A program made the position numbers and the translations under genes. Below, piece after piece: positions 14,662 through 22,916 of a stretch of 64,000 nt of DNA (position 1 is the stretch's first letter; every line of letters starts with the position of its first letter). Below the pieces are notes generated by a model. That model worked only from the letters and a program-made list of their open reading frames with translations. It ran no database searches and was not told the DNA's origin. The stretch lies in NCBI GenBank assembly GCA_963578825.1, contig CAUZDW010000019.1, positions 1 to 64,000 of the forward strand, read 5' to 3'. Source of the stretch: JAJDNS01 sp963578825 (GTDB lineage Bacteria; Acidobacteriota; Vicinamibacteria; Fen-336).

Positions 14662-16740
14662 ATGTCTAAGACCGATCCGGCCCTCGACCAGCTGTGCGTC
14701 AACACGATCCGCGCCCTCTCGATCGATGCCGTCCTCAAGGCCAACTCCGGCCATCCGGGGCTTCCCCTGGGTGCCGCACCTGCGGCGTGGGCGCTGTGGT
14801 CGAGGCACCTCCGGCACAACCCGAAAAACCCCGGCTGGGTCGACCGCGACCGCTTCGTCCTCTCCGCGGGACATGGCTCGATGCTGCTCTACAGCCTGCT
14901 CCATCTCACGGGCTACGACCTGCCACTCGACGAAATCAAGAGCTTCCGTCAGTGGGGCAGCCGTACGCCCGGCCACCCCGAACACGGCCTGACGTCCGGC
15001 GTCGAGACCACCACGGGCCCTCTCGGCCAGGGCTTTGCGAACAGCGTGGGGCTGGCCATGGCGGAGGCTCATCTGGGCGCCCGCTTCAACCGGCCCGATC
15101 ACACGATCGTCGACCACCACACCTACGCTCTCGCGGGTGACGGAGACCTCATGGAGGGTGTGGCGCTCGAGAGCATGTCGCTCGCCGGGCATCTCCGCCT
15201 CGGCAAGCTCGTGTGCCTCTACGACGCGAACCGGATCTCGCTCGCGGGCGCCACCGACCTCTCCTTCACCCAGGACATGGGCCGCACGTTCGAGGCCGCC
15301 GGCTGGCACGTGCAGCACGTGGACGACGGCAACGACATCGACGCCGTGGACGCAGCCCTCACGACGGCAAAGTCCGAGGGGGACCGGCCGTCACTGATCG
15401 TCATCCGATCCAACATCGGGTTTGGAAGCCCGAAGCAGGACACCTTCGGCGTCCACGGGGCCCCGCTCAACGCCGAGGAGGTCGTCCAGACCAAGAAGGC
15501 CCTGGGCTACCCCTCGGACGAGCCGTTCTTCATCCCCGAGGAGTCGCTGGCGGAGATGTGGACCGCGGTCGGGCGCGGAGCGCAGCGCGAGAAGGACTGG
15601 CGCGACGGCTTCGAGGCGTACCGCAAGGCCCATCCGGAGCTGGCCGCCGAGTTCGAGCGATCGATGGCCGGAGAGCTTCCCGAGGGTTGGGACGCCGACA
15701 TCCCACGCTTTTCCGCCGGGGACAAGCCCCTCGCCACCCGCTCCGCCGGAGGCAGGGTGCTCAACGCCATCGCGGCGCGGGTGCCGGAGCTCCTCGGCGG
15801 CTCGGCCGACCTGAATCCGTCGACCAATACTGCGCTGAAGGGTGCCGGCGACTTCCAGAGCCCGAGCCGCAAGGGCGACCGGCAGGGTGCCGTTGGTGAG
15901 AGCTGGGGCTACGCGGGGCGCAACATCCACTTCGGGGTGCGAGAGCACGCCATGGGCGGGATCACGTCGGGCCTCGCACTGCACGGGGGCCTCCGACCCT
16001 ACACCGCCACCTTCCTGATGTTCGCCGATTACATGCGCGGCGCGATCCGTCTCGGCGCGCTCATGGAGCTGCCGGTCACGTACGTGTTCACCCACGACAG
16101 CATTGCCCTGGGCGAGGACGGGCCGACCCACGAGCCCGTGGAGCATGCGGCGGCGCTCCGGGCCATTCCCCAGCTCACGGTCCTGCGTCCCGCAGACGCC
16201 AACGAGACCGCCGCGGCCTGGCGGTTCGCCATGACCCACACCCACGGCCCGGTGGTCCTGCTCCTGACGCGACAGGCGGTACCCATCCTGGACGGGCCCG
16301 CCGATGTCGCGAAGGGGGGCTACGTCCTCGCCGACGCCGAGGGCGCGGCGGAGCTCGTCTTGATTGCGAGCGGCTCGGAGGTCTCGCTGGCCCTGGAGGT
16401 GCGGAACATCATCGGGGCCGGACGGGTCCGAGTGGTCAGCATGCCGAGCCCCGATCTCTTCTTGAAGCAGGAACAGGGGTACCAGGACTCCGTGCTGCCT
16501 CCTACCGTCTGGGCCCGCATGGCCATCGAGGCGGCCGTGCCCCAGGGGTGGCACCGCCTCGTCGGCCCCCTTGGCGAGGTCGTCGCCATCGAGAACCGCT
16601 TCGGCACTTCGGCGCCCGGGAAGGTCGCCATGGAGAAGTACGGCTTCACCGGCACCCAGGTCGCCGAGCGTGCGCGAGCGCTCCTCGCAGCGTACCCCTC
16701 ACGGGCGAAGGAGCTGGCCGCAGCACTCGATCCCTTCTGA
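14662..16740 (+). CDS. tkt: transketolase
   Basis: 692 residues, full length. It transfers two-carbon ketol units between sugar phosphates in the pentose phosphate pathway (or Calvin cycle) using thiamine diphosphate. The visible motifs are canonical: SGHPGLPLGAAP at the start, the ThDP-binding GDGDLMEG, the pyrimidine-domain HDSIALGEDGPTHEPVEH and C-terminal FGTSAPGK. The ATG at 14662 has GGAGG 5 nt upstream. It is monocistronic and converges on the ADP-ribosylglycohydrolase gene. Confidence 0.97.
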   Translation: MSKTDPALDQLCVNTIRALSIDAVLKANSGHPGLPLGAAPAAWALWSRHLRHNPKNPGWVDRDRFVLSAGHGSMLLYSLLHLTGYDLPLDEIKSFRQWGSRTPGHPEHGLTSGVETTTGPLGQGFANSVGLAMAEAHLGARFNRPDHTIVDHHTYALAGDGDLMEGVALESMSLAGHLRLGKLVCLYDANRISLAGATDLSFTQDMGRTFEAAGWHVQHVDDGNDIDAVDAALTTAKSEGDRPSLIVIRSNIGFGSPKQDTFGVHGAPLNAEEVVQTKKALGYPSDEPFFIPEESLAEMWTAVGRGAQREKDWRDGFEAYRKAHPELAAEFERSMAGELPEGWDADIPRFSAGDKPLATRSAGGRVLNAIAARVPELLGGSADLNPSTNTALKGAGDFQSPSRKGDRQGAVGESWGYAGRNIHFGVREHAMGGITSGLALHGGLRPYTATFLMFADYMRGAIRLGALMELPVTYVFTHDSIALGEDGPTHEPVEHAAALRAIPQLTVLRPADANETAAAWRFAMTHTHGPVVLLLTRQAVPILDGPADVAKGGYVLADAEGAAELVLIASGSEVSLALEVRNIIGAGRVRVVSMPSPDLFLKQEQGYQDSVLPPTVWARMAIEAAVPQGWHRLVGPLGEVVAIENRFGTSAPGKVAMEKYGFTGTQVAERARALLAAYPSRAKELAAALDPF

Positions 16741-16775
16741 CCGGCGAGCCCGGCCGCTGCTCCCGCAGGCGGCAT

Positions 16776-17804
16776 TCAACTGCGAAGGTCCGTCATGGCA
16801 GCGAGGTCTCGGGCAATCGGGCCGATCTGCTCGCCGTACTCGATGCGATCGATCCACGCCTGGGGCCACGAACTGATCCCCAGGCAGGCGCCCGCCAACG
16901 CCCCGGCGATGCTGGCGATCGAATCAGAGTCGCCCCCCGTTGCTGCCCCTCGACAGACAGCCCGCCTCGGCTGGCCCCGATGCAACAGGAAGCAGAGAAG
17001 GCCTGTGGCGAACGCCTCCTCGGCGACCCAGCCCTCACCGGTCGCCGTACAGGGGTCGGCCTCATCGCCGAGCCTGGGCACGGCCCTATCGACGCTCGCG
17101 AGGACCCCCAGACACTCATCCCATCCCGCCGAAATGTAGCTCTGCTGGTCTGACGCGCCGGCCCTCAACCAGAGGTCACCAAGCCACTCGAGGTGATAGG
17201 TGGTCCGCTGGGACTCAGCGTAGTGTCGCAGCGCCGAGATCAGCGAGGTCGGGCTCGTTCCCTCTGCGAGGCTGGCAATGGCGTAGGCCGTGAGGTCCGA
17301 CGCGGCCAGGGCCGTCGGATGACCGTGAGTCAGGGCTGCCTGAAACTGAGCGATTGGGGCCCGAACATTGGCGGGGACGAACGCGGCGGGGGCGACGCGC
17401 ATGTTTGCTCCGCAGCCCTTGGACCGCACGACCGTCGCATCAAGCCATGACGCACCGTCTCCCAGCCGTGCACACGCGGTCATGCAGGTTCTTCCCGGCG
17501 CTCGATTGTTGTCGGGGGAGTGGAGCCATTCGACGAACCGATTGCGCAACGCGCGCTCGACATGAGCCGGAGTGAAAGAGCCTGCTTTCAACACATGAAG
17601 GAGCGCTCCCCCGACGGCAATCGTCATCTGCGTGTCATCCGTGACCCGAGCCGGTTGGCCGACAAGGTCCATTGGGCCCGACGGCGGCCAACGCTCCTTG
17701 ATTTGTTCGAACGTCAGGAACTCGGTGGGGAGGCCCATCGCATCTCCGAATGCGACGCCAAAAAGGCTTCCAAGTGCCCGACTGGCGTCGTTGGGTGTGG
17801 ACAT
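16776..17804 (-). CDS. ADP-ribosylglycohydrolase family protein
   Basis: 342 residues. It should hydrolyse ADP-ribose from modified targets in the cytoplasm. The paired metal-ligand motifs are intact: GVAFGDAMGLPTEF near the N-terminus, VTDDTQMTIAV at about 51-61 and, near the C-terminus, GGDSDSIASIAGALAGA. The ATG at 17804 directly precedes the conserved start; the upstream extension of the open frame lies inside the next gene and is a shadow. Substrate cannot be told. It is co-oriented with the dehydrogenase gene, 29 bp away. Confidence 0.9.
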   Translation of the reverse strand: MSTPNDASRALGSLFGVAFGDAMGLPTEFLTFEQIKERWPPSGPMDLVGQPARVTDDTQMTIAVGGALLHVLKAGSFTPAHVERALRNRFVEWLHSPDNNRAPGRTCMTACARLGDGASWLDATVVRSKGCGANMRVAPAAFVPANVRAPIAQFQAALTHGHPTALAASDLTAYAIASLAEGTSPTSLISALRHYAESQRTTYHLEWLGDLWLRAGASDQQSYISAGWDECLGVLASVDRAVPRLGDEADPCTATGEGWVAEEAFATGLLCFLLHRGQPRRAVCRGAATGGDSDSIASIAGALAGACLGISSWPQAWIDRIEYGEQIGPIARDLAAMTDLRS

Positions 17805-17833
17805 ACTTCGCCTTGAGGGTGGCCGTGTGAGAC

Positions 17834-19027
17834 CTACTCCTCGATCTTCTGGACGACCTCGCCGCTCTTGCGGTCCTTCAGGATGAGCTTCACTTTCCCG
17901 TCGGGCATCCGCTCGCGCTTGATCAGGTCGTACCGATCGTCGAAAGCCCTCGCCGTCACCTTCTCGGCCTCGCCGGTGGCGCCCCGCCACACGTCGAGGA
18001 CGACCGGCTCCCATCGCTTGGAGTCGATGGAGCGGTAGGCCGCGTCCATGATCGCGTTGACCACATAGCCGTCGTAGAACGTTTCGACCGGCGGTCGGCC
18101 CGCCTCGATGGCCTCGAGCATGTCCTGGAACATCGCCTCGTATCCGAGAGCCGCCGCCTCGTCCCCCACCGGGAACATCCATCCGCTCTCGGTCTCCGCT
18201 TTCTCGGACACGTACCCGCCGGGTCCGCCTGACGAGAACATCTCGAAGCCGGTGCGCTGCCAGTGGTTCAACCAGATGGTCCCCTCGGTGCCCGAGACCT
18301 CGTCCCGCAGGTCCATCCCACCACGGAAGCACCACGACACCTCGAACTGGGCCACCGCCCCGCTCGCGTATCGGACGAGGCCGACGGCGTGGTCCTCCGC
18401 GTCGATCGGATGCACCTGGGTGTCGCCCCAGCACACGACCTCGACCGGGCGCACGTCCTTGCCCACGAAGGAACGGCCGATCTCGATGCAGTGGCAGCCC
18501 AGGTCGACGATGGCTCCCCCACCAGAAAGCTCCTTGTTCCAGAACCAGTCGCTGTGCGGTCCGGGGTGTGCCTCCCGCGAGCGAGTCCAGAGCACCTTGC
18601 CCACAGTCCCCTGCTGGACCGCGGCAATCGCCTTCAGGGTCTTGGGCGTGTACACGAGATCCTCGAGGTACCCGTGGAAGACCCCGGCCCCTTCGACGAT
18701 CTCAAGCATCTCCCGGGCTTCGGTGGCGTTTCGGGCGAGGGGCTTCGTGCACAGGACCGCTCTCTTCGCCTCGACAGCGAGAGACACCGCTTCCTTGTGC
18801 CGGTGATTGGGAAGGCCGATCACGACCGCCTCCGCCTCGGAGTCGCGGATGGCCTCGCCGATGTCGGTGGTCCAGCGAGGAATGTCCCACTTCGAGGCGA
18901 AGCTCTTCGTCCGCTCCGGGTCGCGGCCGTAGACAACCGTCACACGGTCCCGGGCACGCTTGCCCTGAAGTGCCTCTGTGTAGAACCGGCCAATGAGACC
19001 GGTCCCGAGCATCGCAATGCCTGCCAT
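17834..19027 (-). CDS. Gfo/Idh/MocA-family oxidoreductase
   Basis: 397 residues. A Rossmann NAD(P) domain opens with IAMLGTGLIGRFY (GxGxxG). The family CTKPLA motif (usual form EKP) and the substrate-domain segment AIVDLGCHCIEIGR follow. The family oxidises or isomerises sugars, inositols and related polyols; the substrate here is unknown. The ATG at 19027 has GGAGAAG just upstream. It lies 14 bp downstream of the aminopeptidase-P/TPR chimera and is probably co-transcribed with it. A divergent enolase-superfamily gene nearby suggests a sugar-acid catabolic setting. Confidence 0.9.
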   Translation of the reverse strand: MAGIAMLGTGLIGRFYTEALQGKRARDRVTVVYGRDPERTKSFASKWDIPRWTTDIGEAIRDSEAEAVVIGLPNHRHKEAVSLAVEAKRAVLCTKPLARNATEAREMLEIVEGAGVFHGYLEDLVYTPKTLKAIAAVQQGTVGKVLWTRSREAHPGPHSDWFWNKELSGGGAIVDLGCHCIEIGRSFVGKDVRPVEVVCWGDTQVHPIDAEDHAVGLVRYASGAVAQFEVSWCFRGGMDLRDEVSGTEGTIWLNHWQRTGFEMFSSGGPGGYVSEKAETESGWMFPVGDEAAALGYEAMFQDMLEAIEAGRPPVETFYDGYVVNAIMDAAYRSIDSKRWEPVVLDVWRGATGEAEKVTARAFDDRYDLIKRERMPDGKVKLILKDRKSGEVVQKIEE

Positions 19028-19041
19028 CTCTTCTCCAACGA

Positions 19042-19914
19042 CTACTTGCCGATCAGCTCCTGGAAGCGGGGAGACTCGCGCAGCGGGTCCCAGCGCGGGT
19101 CCAGCCGCAGCTCGGCCACCGAGATCTTCGCGGGAATCGACAGCAACCTGGTGAGTTGATCGATCGCCCGGTCGTGCTCCCCGACCCATGTGTAGGTCAA
19201 GGCGAGGTTCTCGACCAGGACTGGTCCAATGTAGGCCTCCTTCTCCACGGGCTGCATCTTGACGGCCTTTCGACCCGCGGCGATGGCGACGTCCTTTCGA
19301 CCCAGCCCCGCCAGGGCGATACCGAGGCTGCTATGGAGTCGGTAGTCGTCGGGTCGGGCTTCGAGCGCTTCTTCTAACTCCGTCCGTACACGCCGGAAGA
19401 CCGCGTTGGCGGCCTCGAGCTCGTGGCGGCTCTGCGCGTAGCCCTCTGCCGGGGCGGTCTCGGCATAGAGTGTGATCTTGGCATCGCCCACCGGCCACAC
19501 GGTGCCCATGTCGGCAACGGAGAGGACCTCGTCGACCCCGGTGAGACGCTTGACGAGGTCGGCGTCCTCCGCCGAGAGGACCTTCCCCTCGGCCCGTTCC
19601 AGCCGCTCGTTGCGCGGCGGCAGATACAGCGTGACCCGGCGTGTCCGTCCATCGAGAAGGAGCGCGGCTCCCGGCGTCTCGATCCCGCAGAGATAGTAGA
19701 AGGTGTTGAACTGCCGCGGGAGCTGGAACCCGTTGGTGAGCGGAGCCCCCTGGACCACGGCCACGGCCTCCGCACCGATGCCGTCGAAGGCCCGGCTCCA
19801 TCGGGCCCGGAACTCCTCGGACGGGAAGTCTCCCTGGTAGTGCTGAGCGGACGATGCGGACGCGGCCCCGAGCACCAGTACGAGGGCGGCCCCCAGACGG
19901 CCGAGTAGAATCAT
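19042..19914 (-). CDS. chimera: exported aminopeptidase-P N-domain + TPR tail
   Basis: 290 residues. A signal peptide (LGAALVLVLGAASASSAQ) precedes residues 30-172, which match the N-terminal non-catalytic domain of secreted Xaa-Pro aminopeptidases (QGAPLTNGFQLPRQFNTFYY, LLLDGRTRRVTLYLPPRNER). The metal-binding pita-bread domain that should follow is missing. From about residue 178 the protein becomes a TPR tail (ELEEALEARPDDYRLHSSLG... to DPLRESPRFQELIGK) of the kind found at the ends of kinase or cyclase proteins. The join is in frame near 19390-19405. It is either a fusion gene or a deletion/assembly chimera; peptidase activity is not expected. The ATG at 19914 was chosen for the signal peptide. 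Confidence 0.75.
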   Translation of the reverse strand: MILLGRLGAALVLVLGAASASSAQHYQGDFPSEEFRARWSRAFDGIGAEAVAVVQGAPLTNGFQLPRQFNTFYYLCGIETPGAALLLDGRTRRVTLYLPPRNERLERAEGKVLSAEDADLVKRLTGVDEVLSVADMGTVWPVGDAKITLYAETAPAEGYAQSRHELEAANAVFRRVRTELEEALEARPDDYRLHSSLGIALAGLGRKDVAIAAGRKAVKMQPVEKEAYIGPVLVENLALTYTWVGEHDRAIDQLTRLLSIPAKISVAELRLDPRWDPLRESPRFQELIGK

Positions 19915-20025
19915 GGTGGGCCCTAGCCTACACGCCCCCTGCATGAGTGCGAAGTTGCGTGCTAGGCTCCCGGCGAGTTGACTCCGAGCCGCATGGCGCC
20001 CCGCGCCGCGAGAGGGATTCAGGAG

Positions 20026-21129
20026 ATGAAGATCACCGGCGTCAAGGTCTATCAGGTCGATCTCCCGCTGCACGAGGGGCAGTACAGCTGGTCCAAAGGC
20101 AAGAGCGTCGACGTCTTCGACTCGACCGTGGTCGAGGTCGAGACCGACTCGCACCTGAAGGGCTACGGCGAGGCCTGTCCCCTCGGCCCCGTCTACCTCC
20201 CCGCCTATGCGGCCGGGGCGCGGCTCGGAATCCAGGAGATCGCCCCTCAGCTCATCGGAGACGACCCGACCCACCTGCAGGTGCTCAACCACAAGATGGA
20301 CCACTTGTTGAAGGGGCATCCCTACGCCAAGTCCGCGATCGACGTGGCGGCATGGGACATTCTCGGCCAGGCCTGCGGGAGGCCCGTATGCGATCTGCTC
20401 GGCGGACGATACGGCGACGACTTCGTGCTGTATCGCGCCATCTCACAGCGGCCGCCCAGGGAGATGGCCGAGAACGTCCGGGGCTATTTCGATGAAGGCT
20501 ACCGCCGCTTTCAGCTGAAGGTCGGGGGCCGCCCCGAGGACGACATCGATCGGATCCGTGCGGCCCGAGACGTCCTGGAGCCCACCTGCAAGCTGATCGC
20601 CGATGCCAACACGGGCTGGCTCATGCACGAGGCGATGCGGGTGGTGAACGCCGTGCGCGACGTCGACGTCTACATCGAGCAACCCTGCGCCAGCTACGAG
20701 CAGTGCCTCAGCGTGCGCCGGAACACGACGTTGCCCTTCGTTCTCGACGAGGTGATCGACTCCATCGACGCGATCCTCCGAGGGGCGGCCGATGGCGCGA
20801 TGGATGTCGTCAACATCAAGATCAGCAAGTTCGGGGGACTCACGAAGGCTCGGCAGGCCCGCGATCTCTGCATCTCCCTCGGAATCGCCATGACCCTCGA
20901 GGACAGTTGGGGAGGCGACATCGTGACGGCGTCGATCGCGCACCTGGCCCACAGCACGCCGCCCGAGTTTCTCTTCACGTCCACCGACTTCAACAGCTAC
21001 GTGACCAAGTCGATCGCGGACGGCGCCCCCCAGCGCAAGGGTGGTCGAATGGCCGCGTCGATGGACCCCGGTCTCGGGATTCGCCCGCGCCTCGACGTCC
21101 TGGGCGATCCCGTCTGGGTCTGCCCGTGA
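20026..21129 (+). CDS. mandelate racemase/muconate lactonizing enzyme family protein
   Basis: 367 residues, enolase superfamily. The capping domain begins MKITGVKVYQVDLPLHEG. The barrel shows FQLKVGG (a lysine at the KxK position, first lysine replaced by glutamine), ADANTGW and EQPCASYEQC with metal ligands, LDEV, and VNIKISKFGG, carrying the second catalytic lysine. This pattern resembles cis-3-hydroxyproline dehydratase or hydroxyproline-betaine epimerase-like members more than muconate cycloisomerase, but substrate assignment is unsafe. The ATG at 20026 has AGGAG just upstream. Confidence 0.88.
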   Translation: MKITGVKVYQVDLPLHEGQYSWSKGKSVDVFDSTVVEVETDSHLKGYGEACPLGPVYLPAYAAGARLGIQEIAPQLIGDDPTHLQVLNHKMDHLLKGHPYAKSAIDVAAWDILGQACGRPVCDLLGGRYGDDFVLYRAISQRPPREMAENVRGYFDEGYRRFQLKVGGRPEDDIDRIRAARDVLEPTCKLIADANTGWLMHEAMRVVNAVRDVDVYIEQPCASYEQCLSVRRNTTLPFVLDEVIDSIDAILRGAADGAMDVVNIKISKFGGLTKARQARDLCISLGIAMTLEDSWGGDIVTASIAHLAHSTPPEFLFTSTDFNSYVTKSIADGAPQRKGGRMAASMDPGLGIRPRLDVLGDPVWVCP

Positions 21130-21142
21130 ACGAGCGCCTTCC

Positions 21143-21658
21143 TCAGCGCAGGCGCACGGCGAGACCCACGCTCACGTAGTCCGGTGAGCGGTCGTTGAGA
21201 CCCAGGCCGCCCTCGACGAGAAGGCGGAGGCCTTCCAGGATCCTGGTGTCGAGGCCGGCGACGAACCCTGCCCGGGTGAAGGCGTCGAAGGGGGCCTCGG
21301 GGAACTCGACGTCGACGTCGAATCCCCCGTAGACCGCGAAGCGCGACGACACGGGGCGACGACCGACGAGAGCCAGGTCGAAGCCAAAGATATCGGCGCT
21401 CGTCTCGAAGCCGCTGCGGTGGAGCCCAAAGGAGAGCGAGAGATCCAGGGGGATCTTCCTCGGCAGCAGGAGATCGCCCATCGCGCCCAGGTAGGTGAGG
21501 TCGTTGTACAAGCCCAGGCTGGCCCGGACGGAGAGCCGCTCGGTCATGCCACGCGCTCCCCGGACGAAGAAGCCGACCTCGTCGTCGTCCCCCGGGATCA
21601 GCACGGGGCAGGTGTTCACCAGGTAGCTGCCCGGGGTCAGGCCGCTCGGCGTGGGCAT
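21143..21658 (-). CDS. outer-membrane-like exported protein, N-terminus disrupted
   Basis: 171 residues from the first ATG. The glycine/aromatic alternating pattern (GLYNDLTYLGAMGDL, FGLHRSGFETSADIFGFDLALV, ending YVSVGLAVRLR) suggests an outer-membrane beta-barrel. In frame upstream is a good signal peptide (ITGAALFGFFACFASSAVAQ) with no ATG, GTG or TTG to start it. An ATG at 21758 one frame over encodes MRKLTGR, which would complete the peptide if one base were removed between about 21730 and 21745. Either a non-standard start is used or there is a frameshift. Confidence 0.6.
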   Translation of the reverse strand: MPTPSGLTPGSYLVNTCPVLIPGDDDEVGFFVRGARGMTERLSVRASLGLYNDLTYLGAMGDLLLPRKIPLDLSLSFGLHRSGFETSADIFGFDLALVGRRPVSSRFAVYGGFDVDVEFPEAPFDAFTRAGFVAGLDTRILEGLRLLVEGGLGLNDRSPDYVSVGLAVRLR

Positions 21659-21745
21659 CAGCGTGTCCTGGGCGACGGCCGAGGAGGCGAAGCAGGCGAA
21701 AAAGCCGAACAGCGCGGCGCCCGTTATGAGGCGCCGCGCGGCCGG

Positions 21746-22057
21746 TCAGCTTCCGCATGCCCCGAGTGTGTCGCCGTGCGCCATGTGAGCCGGCCAGGCG
21801 CTCGCGCCGATCGAGAGCGTGTTCTTTTGCTTGTGACAGATGGTGACCTTTTCGCCGTCCGCGTCCCCGTCCTGCAGCTTGATCTCGTACGCGAGCACCT
21901 GCTGGTCTGCAGGATCGGCGCCCGCCGGCAGATCCACCCAGAGTGCCTTGACGTGCACCTGGTCGCCGACCAGGAGCTCCTCCACCTCCAGGCGGGTGTT
22001 GCCTTCACGAATCGCGGTGACCCCTGGACGAACCACGACCTGGTAGCCCGCGATCAT
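21746..22057 (-). CDS. C-terminal half of frameshifted exported protein
   Basis: 103 residues in the open frame. It has a beta-rich segment VRPGVTAIREGNTRLEVEE, LLVGDQVHVKALWVD (DUF5666-like), then KVTICHKQKNTLSIGASAW and PAHMAHGDTLGACGS, a common C-terminal cell-surface motif. It lacks its own signal peptide. Removing one T from the T5 run (22070-22074) would join it in frame to the lipoprotein upstream, giving ...GGEAFDSLFMIAGYQ.... It is therefore most likely the second half of one gene rather than an independent gene. Confidence 0.65.
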   Translation of the reverse strand: MIAGYQVVVRPGVTAIREGNTRLEVEELLVGDQVHVKALWVDLPAGADPADQQVLAYEIKLQDGDADGEKVTICHKQKNTLSIGASAWPAHMAHGDTLGACGS

Positions 22058-22067
22058 GAACAGACTG

Positions 22068-22574
22068 TCAAAAAGCTTCGCCGCCCGGGTTCGGGTCGGG
22101 ACCGTGGTCGATCGAGCCCTGGATCTCCAACCCCGCGTGGCCGATTCCGTTGCGTTGCTCCTCGACCAGCACCATAGTCCCGTTCATGAGTTCCACCGAA
22201 ACGATCAGCTCCTGATTCGGAAGCACCGCCTCGAAGTAGAGGCTGCCGAGGTCGGCGCCGTGTCCGTCCTCGAAGAGGAGCGTAAAGCTCCCTTCCGGCA
22301 GCCCGCGCAGCACGAATTCCCCCTCCGAGTCCACGGTGGTCGTGATTCTGTCATCTTCCTTCACCGTGACCGTGATCACGCCGTCGGAGCTCTTGGAGAA
22401 GGTCGAGAAGCCCGCTGCGAGGGCCGGCACGAGGTTGAGCACGGTCCCCCGGAGAACGATGCTTGATCCGTTCACGCTGGTAGCGGCAAAGGGGCTCTCG
22501 CCTCCGCACCCAACCAAACCTGCAGCCGCTGCGCACACAGCGGAAACGACCGCCAGCCTCTTGATCAGCTTCAT
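22068..22574 (-). CDS. lipoprotein, N-terminal half of frameshifted gene
   Basis: 168 residues. The signal peptide ends in the lipobox GLVGC (cysteine 23), followed by a carboxypeptidase-regulatory/Ig-like repeat (VDSEGEFVLRGLPEGSFTLLFEDG). The frame stops at 22068, directly after five T residues on the coding strand; the continuation at 21746-22057 is in the next frame. Function unknown; probably an envelope lipoprotein. Confidence 0.7.
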   Translation of the reverse strand: MKLIKRLAVVSAVCAAAAGLVGCGGESPFAATSVNGSSIVLRGTVLNLVPALAAGFSTFSKSSDGVITVTVKEDDRITTTVDSEGEFVLRGLPEGSFTLLFEDGHGADLGSLYFEAVLPNQELIVSVELMNGTMVLVEEQRNGIGHAGLEIQGSIDHGPDPNPGGEAF

Positions 22575-22916
22575 GACTCACCTGCCTCCATGCCCGTCTC
22601 ACCAGCCTCCTCGGGAAGGTCCGCCGGTCCGTCACGCTCCCCACGCAACCCCCAGCCTACGGACGCAACGGCATCCCTCCTGTGACGCCTCTCACCTGTC
22701 TTGGCGGCCGGTGACGGCTATCACTCGCGGGGACGCCGTGGTGCTCAGCAGCGATCAAGCACCTGACACCGGGAAAGACGGGAAGGATCCGAGACCACAC
22801 GAACGTGAGCCCTCGTCGGGGCTGGTGCCGGTGCCGGTCGACGAGCTCGCCGCAGCCAATTGGGCAGGGGCAGGGACTAGTCGAATATCAGGCGTCGATT
22901 ATCCGCTCGTGTCCCG
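22575..22916. other. intergenic region without visible features
   Basis: A 342-bp spacer between the start of the lipoprotein gene (minus) and the end of the amidase gene (minus). No convincing gene, RNA or repeat was seen. The promoter of the lipoprotein should lie in its left part. Confidence 0.4.

Noticed and set aside
16776..18434. 552-codon version of the ADP-ribosylglycohydrolase
   Set aside because: The first ~210 codons overlap the Gfo/Idh/MocA gene out of frame and lack homology; the family start fits the ATG at 17804.
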